Assembly (NCBI GenBank): GCA_963514095.1
Contig: CAUPSS010000009.1
Coordinates: 1,054,001-1,118,000 of the forward strand
Direction: 5' to 3'
Source of the DNA: Eutrigla gurnardus
Taxonomy: Eukaryota > Chordata > Actinopteri > Perciformes > Triglidae
DNA: 64,000 bases
A program made the translations under genes and the position numbers. The notes beneath the pieces are model-generated. The model was not told the DNA's origin and did no database searches. It was given only the letters and a program-made list of their open reading frames with translations. Positions 39,625-53,400 of this stretch are shown here, one piece after another (position 1 is the stretch's first letter; each line of letters starts with the position of its first letter).

Positions 39625-41671
39625 GTCTCCCTGTGATAGACTGGTTACCTGTCTGTCTTTACATGTCTCCCTGTGATAGACTGGTTACCTGTCTGTCTCT
39701 ACATGTCTCCCTGTGATAGACTGGTTACCTGTCTGTCTCTACATGTCTCCCTGTGATAGACTGGTTACCTGTCTGTCTCTACATGTCCCCCTGTGATAGA
39801 CTGGTTACCTGTCTGTCTCTACATGTCTCCCTGTGATAGACTGGTTACCTGTCTGTCTCTACATGTCTCCCTGTGATAGACTGGTTACCTGTCTGTCTCT
39901 ACATGTCCCCCTGTGATAGACTGGTTACCTGTCTGTCTCTACATGTCTCCCTGTGATAGACTGGTTACCTGTCTGTCTCTACATGTCGGCCCCATGATAG
40001 ACTGGTTACCTGTCTGTCTCTACATGTCCCCCTGTGATAGACTGGTTACCTGTCGGTCTCTACATGTCTCCCTGTGATAGACTGGTAACCTGTCTGTCTC
40101 TACATGTCTCCCTGTGATAGACTGGTTACCTGTCTGTCTCCACATGTCTCCATGTGATAGACTGGTTACCTGTCTGTCTCTACATGTCAGCCCTATGATA
40201 GACTGGTTACCTGTCTGTCTCTACATGTCTCCCTGTGATAGACTGGTTACCTGTCTGTCTCTACATGTCAGCCCTGTGATAGACTGGTTACCTGTCTGTA
40301 TCTACATGTCTCCCTGTGATAGACTGGTTACCTGTCTGTCTCTACATGTCTCCCTGTGATAGACTGGTCACCTGTCTGTCTCTACATGTCTCCCTGTGAT
40401 AGACTGGTTACCTGTCTGTCTTTACATGTCTCCCTGTGATAGACTGGTTACCTGTCTGTCTCTACATGTCTCCCTGTGATAGACTGGTTACCTGTCTGTC
40501 TCTACATGTCTCCCTGTGATAGACTGGTTACCTGTCTGTCTCTACATGTCCCCCTGTGATAGACTGGTTACCTGTCTGTCTCTACATGTCTCCCTGTGAT
40601 AGACTGGTTACCTGTCTGTCTCTACATGTCTCCCTGTGATAGACTGGTTACCTGTCTGTCTCTACATGTCCCCCTGTGATAGACTGGTTACCTGTCTGTC
40701 TCTACATGTCTCCCTGTGATAGACTGGTTACCTGTCTGTCTCTACATGTCGGCCCCATGATAGACTGGTTACCTGTCTGTCTCTACATGTCTCCCTGTGA
40801 TAGACTGGTTACCTGTCTGTCTCTACATGTCTCCCTGTGATAGACTGGTTACCTGTCTGTCTCTACATGTCGGCCCTGTGATAGACTGGTTACCTGTCTG
40901 TCTCTACATGTCAGCCCTGTGATAGACTGGTTGCCTGTCTGTCTCTACATGTCAGCCCTGTGATAGACTGGTTACCTGTCTGTCTCTACATGTCTCCCTG
41001 TGATAGACTGGTTACCTGTCTGTCTCTACATGTCAGCCCTGTGATAGACTGGTTACCTGTCTGTCTCTACATGTCTCCCTGTGATAGACTGGTTGCCTGT
41101 CTGTCTCTACATGTCAGCCCTGTGATAGACTGGTTACCTGTCTGTCTCTACATGTCTCCCTGTGATAGACTGGTTACCTGTCTGTCTCTACATGTCTCCC
41201 TGTGATAGACTGGTTACCTGTCTGTCTTTACATGTCTCCCTGTGATAGACTGGTTACCTGTCTGTCTCTACATGTCTCCCTGTGATAGACTGGTTACCTG
41301 TCTGTCTCTACATGTCAGCCCTGTGATAGACTGGTTACCTGTCTGTCTCTACATGTCCCCCTGTGATAGACTGGTTACCTGTCGGTCTCTACATGTCTCC
41401 CTGTGATAGACTGGTTACCTGTCTGTCTCTACATGTCTCCCTGTGATAGACTGGTTACCTGTCTGTCTCCACATGTCTCCATTTGATAGACTGGTTACCT
41501 GTCTGTCTCTACATGTCAGCCATATGATAGACTGGTTACCTGTCTGTCTCTACATGTCAGCCCTGTGATAGACTGGTTACCTGTCTGTCTCTACATGTCA
41601 GCTGTGTGATAGACTGGTTACCTGTCTGTCTGTACAGGTCTCCCTGTGATAGACTGGTTACCTGTCTGTCT
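39625..41671. repeat. 2,013-bp period HOR copy (partner 37,612-39,658)
   Basis: This copy has lost one of the two TATCTAC segments. The TGTACAGG change is carried along (39,621 and 41,634, 2,013 apart), so it arose before this duplication. The period equals 50 units. Confidence 0.83.
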
Positions 41672-42787
41672 CTACATGTCTCCCTGTGATAGACTGGTTA
41701 CCTGTCTGTCTCTACATGTCAGCCCTGTGATAGACTGGTTACCTGTCTGTCTCTACATGTCTCCCTGTGATAGACTGGTTACCTGTCTGTCTCTACATGT
41801 CTCCCTGTGATAGACTGGTCACATGTCTGTCTCTACATGTCTCCCTGTGATAGACTGGTTACCTGTCTGTCTTTACATGTCTCCCTGTGATAGACTGGTT
41901 ACCTGTCTGTCTCTACATGTCTCCCTGTGATAGACTGGTTACCTGTCTGTCTCTACATGTCTCCCTGTGATAGACTGGTTACCTGTCTGTCTCTACATGT
42001 CCCCCTGTGATAGACTGGTTACCTGTCTGTCTCTACATGTCCCCCTGTGATAGACTGGTTACCTGTCTGTCTCTACATGTCGGCCCTGTGATAGACTGGT
42101 TACCTGTCTGTCTCTACATGTCAGCCCTGTGATAGACTGGTTGCCTGTCTGTCTCTACATGTCTCCCTGTGATAGACTGGTTACCTGTCTGTCTCTACAT
42201 GTCAGCCCTGTGATAGACTGGTTACCTGTCTGTCTCTACATGTCCCCCTGTGATAGACTGGTTACCTGTCTGTCTCTACATGTCTCCCTGTGATAGACTG
42301 GTTACCTGTCTGTCTCTACATGTCGGCCCCATGATAGACTGGTTACCTGTCTGTCTCTACATGTCTCCCTGTGATAGACTGGTTACCTGTCTGTCTCTAC
42401 ATGTCTCCCTGTGATAGACTGGTTACCTGTCTGTCTCTACATGTCGGCCCTGTGATAGACTGGTTACCTGTCTGTCTCTACATGTCAGCCCTGTGATAGA
42501 CTGGTTGCCTGTCTGTCTCTACATGTCAGCCCTGTGATAGACTGGTTACCTGTCTGTCTCTACATGTCTCCCTGTGATAGACTGGTTACCTGTCTGTCTC
42601 TACATGTCTCCCTGTGATAGACTGGTTACCTGTCTGTCTCTACATGTCAGCCCTGTGATAGACTGGTCACCTGTCTGTCTCTACATGTCAGCCCTATGAT
42701 AGACTGGTTACCTGTCTGTCTCTACATGTCCCCCTGTGATAGACTGGTTACCTGTCGGTCTCTACATGTCTCCCTGTGATAGACTGG

Positions 42788-43837
42788 TTACCTGTCTGTC
42801 TCTACATGTCTCCCTGTGATAGACTGGTTACCTGTCTGTCTCCACATGTCTCCATGTGATAGACTGGTTACCTGTCTGTCTCTACATGTCAGCCCTATGA
42901 TAGACTGGTTACCTGTCTGTCTCTACATGTCTCCCTGTGATAGACTGGTTACCTGTCTGTCTCTACATGTCAGCCCTGTGATAGACTGGTTACCTGTCTG
43001 TATCTACATGTCTCCCTGTGATAGACTGGTTACCTGTCTGTCTCTACATGTCTCCCTGTGATAGACTGGTCACCTGTCTGTCTCTACATGTCTCCCTGTG
43101 ATAGACTGGTTACCTGTCTGTCTTTACATGTCTCCCTGTGATAGACTGGTTACCTGTCTGTCTCTACATGTCTCCCTGTGATAGACTGGTTACCTGTCTG
43201 TCTCTACATGTCTCCCTGTGATAGACTGGTTACCTGTCTGTCTCTACATGTCCCCCTGTGATAGACTGGTTACCTGTCTGTCTCTACATGTCTCCCTGTG
43301 ATAGACTGGTTACCTGTCTGTCTCTACATGTCTCCCTGTGATAGACTGGTTACCTGTCTGTCTCTACATGTCCCCCTGTGATAGACTGGTTACCTGTCTG
43401 TCTCTACATGTCTCCCTGTGATAGACTGGTTACCTGTCTGTCTCTACATGTCGGCCCCATGATAGACTGGTTACCTGTCTGTCTCTACATGTCTCCCTGT
43501 GATAGACTGGTTACCTGTCTGTCTCTACATGTCTCCCTGTGATAGACTGGTTACCTGTCTGTCTCTACATGTCGGCCCTGTGATAGACTGGTTACCTGTC
43601 TGTCTCTACATGTCAGCCCTGTGATAGACTGGTTGCCTGTCTGTCTCTACATGTCAGCCCTGTGATAGACTGGTTACCTGTCTGTCTCTACATGTCTCCC
43701 TGTGATAGACTGGTTACCTGTCTGTCTTTACATGTCAGCCCTGTGATAGACTGGTTACCTGTCTGTCTCTACATGTCTCCCTGTGATAGACTGGTTGCCT
43801 GTCTGTCTCTACATGTCAGCCCTGTGATAGACTGGTT
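42788..43837. repeat. 2,702-bp offset HOR segment (partner 40,086-41,135)
   Basis: About 1.05 kb matches, with one TTTAC against CTCTAC difference near 43,728. To its left, 42.24-42.79 kb resembles the CCCCC-CGGCCCC-CGGCCCTG series found before 34.8 kb, so this position joins two sources. Confidence 0.75.
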
Positions 43838-43864
43838 GCCTGTCTGTCTCTACATGTCAGCCCT

Positions 43865-44826
43865 GTGATAGACTGGTTACCTGTCTGTCTCTACATGTCT
43901 CCCTGTGATAGACTGGTTACCTGTCTGTCTCTACATGTCAGCCCTGTGATAGACTGGTTACCTGTCTGTCTCTACATGTCTCCCTGTGATAGACTGGTTG
44001 CCTGTCTGTCTCTACATGTCAGCCCTGTGATAGACTGGTTACCTGTCTGTCTCTACATGTCTCCCTGTGATAGACTGGTTACCTGTCTGTCTCTACATGT
44101 CTCCCTGTGATAGACTGGTTACCTGTCTGTCTTTACATGTCTCCCTGTGATAGACTGGTTACCTGTCTGTCTCTACATGTCTCCCTGTGATAGACTGGTT
44201 ACCTGTCTGTCTCTACATGTCAGCCCTGTGATAGACTGGTTACCTGTCTGTATCTACATGTCCCCCTGTGATAGACTGGTTACCTGTCGGTCTCTACATG
44301 TCTCCCTGTGATAGACTGGTTACCTGTCTGTCTCTACATGTCTCCCTGTGATAGACTGGTTACCTGTCTGTCTCCACATGTCTCCATTTGATAGACTGGT
44401 TACCTGTCTGTCTCTACATGTCAGCCATATGATAGACTGGTTACCTGTCTGTCTCTACATGACAGCCCTGTGATAGACTGGTTACCTGTCTGTCTCTACA
44501 TGTCAGCTGTGTGATAGACTGGTTACCTGTCTGTCTGTACATGTCTCCCTGTGATAGACTGGTTACCTGTCTGTCTCTACATGTCTCCCTGTGATAGACT
44601 GGTTACCTGTCTGTCTCTACATGTCAGCCCTGTGATAGACTGGTTACCTGTCTGTCTCTACATGTCTCCCTGTGATAGACTGGTTACCTGTCTGTCTCTA
44701 CATGTCTCCCTGTGATAGACTGGTCACATGTCTGTCTCTACATGTCTCCCTGTGATAGACTGGTTACCTGTCTGTCTTTACATGTCTCCCTGTGATAGAC
44801 TGGTTACCTGTCTGTCTCTACATGTC
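43865..44826. repeat. 2,905-bp offset HOR segment (partner 40,960-41,921)
   Basis: It carries CTCCATTTG, CAGCCATATG and CAGCTGTGTG (44,504 against 41,599). The partner's ACAGG is ACATG here, so the source predates or reverted that change. The start is also a 203-bp (5-unit) repeat of the sequence at 43,662. A private GACAGCC unit lies near 44,461. Confidence 0.75.
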
Positions 44827-46640
44827 AGCCCTGTGATAGACTGGTTGCCTGTCTGTCTCTACATGTCTCCCTGTGATAGACTGGTTACCTGTCTGTCTCT
44901 ACATGTCAGCCCTGTGATAGACTGGTTACCTGTCTGTCTCTACATGTCTCCCTGTGATAGACTGGTTACCTGTCTGTCTCTACATGTCTCCCTGTGATAG
45001 ACAGGTCACCTGTCTGTCTCTACATGTCTCCCTGTGATAGACTGGTTACCTGTCTGTCTTTACATGTCTCCCTGTGATAGACTGGTTACCTGTCTGTCTC
45101 TACATGTCTCCCTGTGATAGACTGGTTACCTGTCTGTCTCTACATGTCTCCCTGTGATAGACTGGTTACCTGTCTGTCTCTACATGTCCCCCTGTGATAG
45201 ACTGGTTACCTGTCTGTCTCTACATGTCTCCCTGTGATAGACTGGTTACCTGTCTGTCTCTACATGTCTCCCTGTGAAAGACTGGTTACCTGTCTGTCTC
45301 TACATGTCAGCCCTATGATAGACTGGTTACCTGTCTGTCTCTACATGTCAGCCCTGTGATAGACTGGTTACCTGTCTGTCTCTACATGTCAGCCCTGTGA
45401 TAGACTGGTTACCTGTCTGTCTCTACATGTCTCCCTGTGATAGACTGGTTACCTGTCTGTCTCTACATGTCTCCCTGTGATAGACTGGTTACCTGTCTGT
45501 CTTTACATGTCTCCCTGTGATAGACTGGTCACCTGTCTGTCTCTACATGTCTCCCTGTGATAGACTGGTTACCTGTCTGTCTCTACATGTCTCCCTGTGA
45601 TAGACTGGTTACCTGTCTGTCTCTACATGTTCCCCTGTGATAGACTGGTTACCTGTCTGTCTCTACATGTCTCCCTGTGATACACTGGTTACCTGTCTGT
45701 CTCTACATGTCTCCCTGTGATAGACTGGTTACCTGTCTGTCTCTACATGTCCCCCTGTGATAGACTGGTTACCTGTCTGTCTCTACATGTCTCCCTGTGA
45801 TAGACTGGTTACCTGTCTGTCTCTACATGTCGGCCCCATGATAGACTGGTTACCTGTCTGTCTCTACATGTCTCCCTGTGATAGACTGGTTACCTGTCTG
45901 TCTCTACATGTCTCCCTGTGATAGACTGGTTACCTGTCTGTCTCTACATGTCCCCCTGTGATAGACTGGTTACCTGTCTGTCTCTACATGTCTCCCTGTG
46001 ATAGACTGGTTACCTGTCTGTCTCTACATGTCGGCCCCATGATAGACTGGTTACCTGTCTGTCTCTACATGTCTCCCTGTGATAGACTGGTTACCTGTCT
46101 GTCTCTACATGTCTCCCTGTGATAGACTGGTTACCTGTCTGTCTCTACATGTCGGCCCTGTGATAGACTGGTTACCTGTCTGTCTCTACATGTCAGCCCT
46201 GTGATAGACTGGTTGCCTGTCTGTCTCTACATGTCAGCCCTGTGATAGACTGGTTACCTGTCTGTCTCTACATGTCTCCCTGTGATAGACTGGTTACCTG
46301 TCTGTCTCTACATGTCTCCCTGTGATAGACTGGTTACCTGTCTGTCTCTACATGTCAGCCCTGTGATAGACTGGTTACCTGTCTGTCTCTACATGTCCCC
46401 ATGTTATAGACTGGTTACCTGTCGGTCTCTACATGTCTCCCTGTGATAGACTGGTTACCTGTCTGTCTCTACATGTCTCCCTGTGATAGACTGGTTACCT
46501 GTCTGTCTCCACATGTCTCCATGTGATAGACTGGTTACCTGTCTGTCTCTACATGTCAGCCCTATGATAGACTGGTTACCTGTCTGTCTCTACATGTCAG
46601 CCCTGTGATAGACTGGTTACCTGTCTGTCTCTACATGTCA
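44827..46640. repeat. Mosaic stretch between compartments B and C
   Basis: This stretch has no single long partner that I could follow. It mixes a GTGAAAG unit (45,276), several CAG units, two CGGCCCC series (45,831 and 46,032) and private changes: AGACAGGTCACC at 45,000, GTTCCCC near 45,630, GATACACTGG near 45,680 and CCATGTTATAG near 46,400. It contains the usual 40/41-bp units only. Confidence 0.65.
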
Positions 46641-47404
46641 GCCCTGTGATAGTCTGGTTACCTGTCTGTCTGTACATGTCTCCCTGTGATAGACTGGTTA
46701 CCTGTCTGTCTCTACATGTCAGCCCTGTGATAGACTGGTTACCTGTCTGTCTGTACATGTCTCCCTGTGATAGACTGGTTACCTGTCTGTCTCTACATGT
46801 CTCCCTGTGATAGACTGGTTACCTGTCTGTCTCTACATGTCTCCCTGTGATAGACTGGTTACCTGTCTGTCTCTAAATGTCGGCCCCGTGATAGACTGGT
46901 TACCTGTCTGTCTATACATGTCTCCCTGTGATAGACTGGTCACCTGTCTGTCTCTACATGTCTCCATGTGATAGACTGGTTACCTGTCTGTCTTTACATG
47001 TCTCCCTGTGATAGACTGGTTACCTGTCTGTCTCTCCATGTCTCCCTGTGATAGACTGGTTACCTGTCTGTCTCTACATGTCTCCCTGTGATAGACTGGT
47101 TACCTGTCTGTCTCTACATGTCCCCCTGTGATAGACTGGTTACCTGTCTGTCTCTACATGTCTCCCTGTGATAGACTGGTTACCTGTCTGTCTCTACATG
47201 TCTCCCTGTGATAGACTGGTTACCTGTCTGTCTCCACATGTCTCCATGTGATAGATTGGTTACCTGTCTGTCTCTACATGTCCCCCTGTGATAGACTGGT
47301 TACCTGTCTGTCTCTACATGTCTCCCTGTGATAGACTGGTTACCTGTCTGTCTCTACATGTCGGCCCCGTGATAGACTGGTTACCTGTTTGTCTCTACAT
47401 GTCT
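46640..47404. repeat. Left edge of compartment C (resembles 49.5-50.3 kb)
   Basis: GATAGTCTGG (about 46,649 and 49,543) and CTAAATGTCGGCCCCGTG (about 46,873 and 49,930) occur in both places. The offset changes from 2,894 to 3,057, so about four units were gained or lost between the two markers. Confidence 0.7.
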
Positions 47405-50400
47405 CCCTGTGATAGACTGGTTACCTATCTGTCTCTACATGTCTCCCTGTGATAGACTGGTTACCTGTCTGTCTCTACATGTCCCCCTGTGATAGACTGG
47501 TCACCTGTCTGTCTCTACATGTCTCCCTGTGATAGACTGGTTACCTGTCTGTCTTTACATGTCTCCCTGTGATAGACTGGTTACCTGTCTGTCTCTCCAT
47601 GTCTCCCTGTGATAGACTGGTTACCTGTCTGTCTCTACATGTCTCCCTGTGATAGACTGGTTACCTGTCTGTCTCTACATGTCCCCCTGTGATAGACTGG
47701 TTACCTGTCTGTCTACATGTCTCCATGTGATAGACTGGTTACCTGTCTGTCTCTACATGTCTCCCTGTGATAGACTGGTTACCTGTCTGTCTCTACATGT
47801 CCCCCTGTGATAGACTGGTTACCTGTCTGTCTCTACATGTCTCCCTGTGATAGACTGGTTACCTGTCTGTCTCTCCATGTCGGCCCCGTGATAGACTGGT
47901 TACCTGTCTGTCTCTACATGTCTCCCTGTGATAGACTGGTTACCTGTCTGTCTCTACATGTCTCCCTGTGATAGACTGGTTACCTGTCGGTCTCTACATG
48001 TCTCCCTGTGATAGACTGGTTACCTGTCTGTCTCCACATGTCTCCATGTGATAGACTGGTTACCTGTCTGTCTCTACATGTCCCCCTGTGATAGACTGGT
48101 TACCTGTCGGTCTCTACATGTCTCCCTGTGATAGACTGGTTACCTGTCTGTCTCTACATGTCTCCATGTGATAGACTGGTTACGTGTCTGTCTCCACATG
48201 TCTCCATGTGATAGACTGGTTACCTGTCTGTCTCTACATGTCAGCCCTATGATAGACTGGTTACCTGTCTGTCTCTACATGTCAGCCCTGTGATAGACTG
48301 GTTACCTGTCTGTCTCTACATGTCAGCCCTGTGATAGACTGGTTACCTGTCTATCTGTACATGTCTCCCTGTGATAGACTGGTTACCTGTCTGTCTCTAC
48401 ATGTCTCCCTGTGATAGACTGGTTACCTGTCTGTCTCTACATGTCAGCCCTGTGATAGACTGGTTACCTGTCTGTCTCTACATGTCTCCCTGTGATAGAC
48501 TGGTTACCTGTCTGTCTCTACATGTCTCCCTGTGATAGACTGGTCACCTGTCTGTCTCTACATGTCTCCCTGTGATAGACTGGTTACCTGTCTGTCTTTA
48601 CATGTCTCCCTGTGATAGACTGGTTACCTGTCTGTCTCTACATGTCTCCCTGTGATAGACTGGTTACCTGTCTGTCTCTACATGTCTCCCTGTGATAGAC
48701 TGGTTACCTGTCTGTCTCTACATGTCCCCCTGTGATAGACTGGTTACCTGTCTGTCTCTACATGTCTCCCTGTGATAGACTGGTTACCTGTCTGTCTCTA
48801 CATGTCTCCCTGTGATAGACTGGTTACCTGTCTGTCTCTACATGTCCCCCTGTGATAGACTGGTTACCTGTCTGTCTCTACATGTCTCCCTGTGATAGAC
48901 TGGTTACCTGTCTGTCTCTACATGTCGGCCCCATGATAGACTGGTTACCTGTCTGTCTCTACATGTCTCCCTGTGATAGACTGGTTACCTGTCTGTCTCT
49001 ACATGTCAGCCCTGTGATAGACTGGTTACCTGTCTGTCTCTACATGTCTCCCTGTGATAGACTGGTTACCTGTCTGTCTCTACATGTCTCCCTGTGATAG
49101 ACTGGTTACCTGTCTGTCTCTACATGTCAGCCCTGTGATAGACTGGTTACCTGTCTGTCTCTACATGTCGGCCCCATGATAGACTGGTTACCTGTCTGTC
49201 TCTACATGTCTCCCTGTGATAGACTGGTTACCTGTCTGTCTCTACATGTCTCCCTGTGATAGACTGGTTACCTGTCTGTCTCTACATGTCTCCCTGTGAT
49301 AGACTGGTTACCTGTCTGTCTCTACATGTCTCCCTGTGATAGACTGGTTACCTGTCTGTCTCTACATGTCGGCCCTGTGATAGACTGGTTACCTGTCTGT
49401 CTCCACATGTCTCCATGTGATAGACTGGTTACCTGTCTGTCTCTACATGTCAGCCCTATGATAGACTGGTTACCTGTCTGTCTCTACATGTCAGCCCTGT
49501 GATAGACTGGTTACCTGTCTGTCTCTACATGTCAGCCCTGTGATAGTCTGGTTACCTGTCTGTCTGTACATGTCTCCCTGTGATAGACTGGTTACCTGTC
49601 TGTCTCTACATGTCAGCCCTGTGATAGACTGGTTACCTGTCTGTCTGTACATGTCTCCCTGTGATAGACTGGTTACCTGTCTGTCTCTACATGTCTCCCT
49701 GTGATAGACTGGTTACCTGTCTGTCTCTACATGTCAGCCCTATGATAGACTGGTTACCTGTCTGTCTCTACATGTCAGCCCTGTGATAGACTGGTTACCT
49801 GTCTGTCTCTACATGTCAGCCCTGTGATAGACTGGTTACCTGTCTGTCTGTACATGTCTCCCTGTGATAGACTGGTTACCTGTCTGTCTCTACATGTCTC
49901 CCTGTGATAGACTGGTTACCTGTCTGTCTCTAAATGTCGGCCCCGTGATAGACTGGTTACCTGTCTGTCTCTACATGTCTCCCTGTGATAGACTGGTTAC
50001 CTGTCTGTCTCTACATGTCTCCCTGTGATAGACTGGTTACCTGTCTGTCTCTACATGTCTCCCTGTGATAGACTGGTTACCTGTCTGTCTCCACATGTCT
50101 CCATGTGATAGATTGGTTACCTGTCTGTCTCTACATGTCCCCCTGTGATAGACTGGTTACCTGTCTGTCTCTACATGTCTCCCTGTGATAGACTGGTTAC
50201 CTGTCTGTCTCTACATGTCGGCCCCGTGATAGACTGGTTACCTGTCTGTCTCTACATGTCTCCCTGTGATAGACTGGTTACCTATCTGTCTCTACATGTC
50301 TCCCTGTGATAGACTGGTTACCTGTCTGTCTCGACATGTCCCCCTGTGAAAGACTGGTTACCTGTCTGTCTCTACATGTCTCCCTGTGATAGACTGGTCA

Positions 50401-53400
50401 CCTGTCTGTCTCTACATGTCTCCCTGTGATAGACTGGTTACCTGTCTGTCTTTACATGTCTCCCTGTGATAGACTGGTTACCTGTCTGTCTCTCCATGTC
50501 TCCCTGTGATAGACTGGTTACCTGTCTGTCTCTACATGTCTCCCTGTGATAGACTGGTTACCTGTCTGTCTCTACATGTCCCCCTGTGATAGACTGGTTA
50601 CCTGTCTGTCTCTACATGTCTCCATGTGATAGACTGGTTACCTGTCTGTCTCTACATGTCTCCCTGTGATAGACTGGTTACCTGTCTGTCTCTACATGTC
50701 TCCCTGTGATAGACTGGTTACCTGTCGGTCTCTACATGTCTCCCTGTGATAGACTGGTTACCTGTCTGTCTCCACATGTCTCCATGTGATAGACTGGTTA
50801 CCTGTCTGTCTCTACATGTCCCCCTGTGATAGACTGGTTACCTGTCGGTCTCTACATGTCTCCCTGTGATAGACTGGTTACCTGTCTGTCTCTACATGTC
50901 TCCCTGTGATAGACTGGTTACGTGTCTGTCTCCACATGTCTCCATGTGATAGACTGGTTACCTGTCTGTCTCTACATGTCAGCCCTATGATAGACTGGTT
51001 ACCTGTCTGTCTCTACATGTCAGCCCTGTGATAGACTGGTTACCTGTCTGTTTCTACATGTCAGCCCTGTGATAGACTGGTTACCTGTCTGTCTGTACAT
51101 GTCTCCCTGTGATAGACTGGTTACCTGTCTGTCTCTACATGTCTCCCTGTGATAGACTGGTTACCTGTCTGTCTCTACATGTCAGCCCTGTGATAGACTG
51201 GTTACCTGTCTGTCTCTACATGTCTCCCTGTGATAGACTGGTTACCTGTCTGTCTCTACATGTCTCCCTGTGATAGACTGGTCACCTGTCTGTCTCTACA
51301 TGTCTCCCTGTGATAGACTGGTTACCTGTCTGTCTTTACATGTCTCCCTGTGATAGACTGGTTACCTGTCTGTCTCTACATGTCTCCCTGTGATAGACTG
51401 GTTACCTGTCTGTCTCTACATGTCTCCCTGTGATAGACTGGTTACCTGTCTGTCTCTACATGTCCCCCTGTGATAGACTGGTTACCTGTCTGTCTCTACA
51501 TGTCTCCCTGTGATAGACTGGTTACCTGTCTGTCTCTACATGTCTCCCTGTGATAGACTGGTTACCTGTCTGTCTCTACATGTCGGCCCCATGATAGACT
51601 GGTTACCTGTCTGTCTCTACATGTCTCCCTGTGATAGACTGGTTACCTGTCTGTCTCTACATGTCGGCCCCATGATAGACTGGTTACCTGTCTGTCTCTA
51701 CATGTCTCCCTGTGATAGACTGGTTACCTGTCTGTCTCTACATGTCTCCCTGTGATAGACTGGTTACCTGTCTGTCTCTACATGTCGGCCCTGTGATAGA
51801 CTGGTTACCTGTCTGTCTCTACATGTCAGCCCTGTGATAGACTGGTTGCCTGTCTGTCTCTACATGTCAGCCCTGTGATTTACTGGTTACCTGTCTGTCT
51901 CTACATGTCTCCCTGTGATAGACTGGTTACCTGTCTGTCTCTACATGTCTCCCTGTGATAGACTGGTTACCTGTCTGTCTCTACATGTCAGCCCTGTGAT
52001 AGACTGGTTACCTGTCTGTCTCTACATGTCCCCCTGTGATAGACTGGTTACCTGTCGGTCTCTACATGTCTCCCTGTGATAGACTGGTTACCTGTCTGTC
52101 TCTACATGTCTCCCTGTGATAGACTGGTTACCTGTCTGTCTCCACATGTCTCCATGTGATAGACTGGTTACCTGTCTGTCTCTACATGTCAGCCCTATGA
52201 TAGACTGGTTACCTGTCTGTCTCTACATGTCAGCCCTGTGATAGACTGGTTACCTGTCTGTCTCTACATGTCAGCCCTGTGATAGACTGGTTACCTGTCT
52301 GTCTGTACATGTCTCCCTGTGATAGACTGGTTACCTGTCTGTCTCTACATGTCTCCCTGTGATAGACTGGTTACCTGTCTGTCTCTACATGTCAGCCCTG
52401 TGATAGACTGGTTACCTGTCTGTCTCTACATGTCTCCCTGTGATAGACTGGTTACCTGTCTGTCTCTACATGTCTCCCTGTGATAGACTGGTCACCTGTC
52501 TGTCTCTACATGTCTCCCTGTGATAGACTGGTTACCTGTCTGTCTTTACATGTCTCCCTGTGATAGACTGGTTACCTGTCTGTCTCTACATGTCTCCCTG
52601 TGATAGACTGGTTACCTGTCTGTCTCTACATGTCTCCCTGTGATAGACTGGTTACCTGTCTGTCTCTACATGTCCCCCTGTGATAGACTGGTTACCTGTC
52701 TGTCTCTACATGTCTCCCTGTGATAGACCGGTTACCTGTCTGTCTCTACATGTCTCCCTGTGATAGACTGGTTACCTGTCTGTCTCTACATGTCTCCCTG
52801 TGATAGACTGGTTACCTGTCTGTCTCTACATGTCGGCCCCATGATAGACTGGTTACCTGTCTGTCTCTACATGTCTCCCTGTGATAGACTGGTTACCTGT
52901 CTGTCTCTACATGTCTCCCTGTGATAGACTGGTTACCTGTCTGTCTCTACATGTCGGCCCTGTGATAGACTGGTTACCTGTCTGTCTCTACATGTCAGCC
53001 CTGTGATAGACTGGTTGCCTGTCTGTCTCTACATGTCAGCCCTGTGATAGACTGGTTACCTGTCTGTCTCTACATGTCTCCCTGTGATAGACTGGTTACC
53101 TGTCTGTCTCTACATGTCCCCCTGTGATAGACTGGTCACCTGTCTGTCTCTACATGTCTCCCTGTGATAGACTGGTTACCTGTCTGTCTTTACATGTCTC
53201 CCTGTGATAGACTGGTTACCTGTCTGTCTCTCCATGTCGGCCCCGTGATAGACTGGTTACCTGTCTGTCTCTACATGTCTCCCTGTGATAGACTGGTTAC
53301 CTGTCTGTCTCTCCATGTTGGCCCCGTGATAGACTGGTTACCTGTCTGTCTCTACATGTCTCCCTGTGATAGACTGGTTACCTGTCTGTCTCTACATGTC

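Larger units (their letters stand above)
26367..46640. repeat. Compartment B of the array
   Basis: It is marked by TATCTAC (C to A at unit position 17), which I see at about 25.83, 29.15, 31.88, 32.65, 35.02, 35.79, 37.52, 38.28, 40.28, 42.99 and 44.25 kb and nowhere else; the first lies just left of the drawn edge. The compartment consists of successive partial copies of one HOR at offsets 2,944, 3,141, 2,496, 2,013, 2,702 and 2,905 bp. It shares CAGCTGTGTG and CTCCATTTG units with compartment A, which C lacks. Confidence 0.7.
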
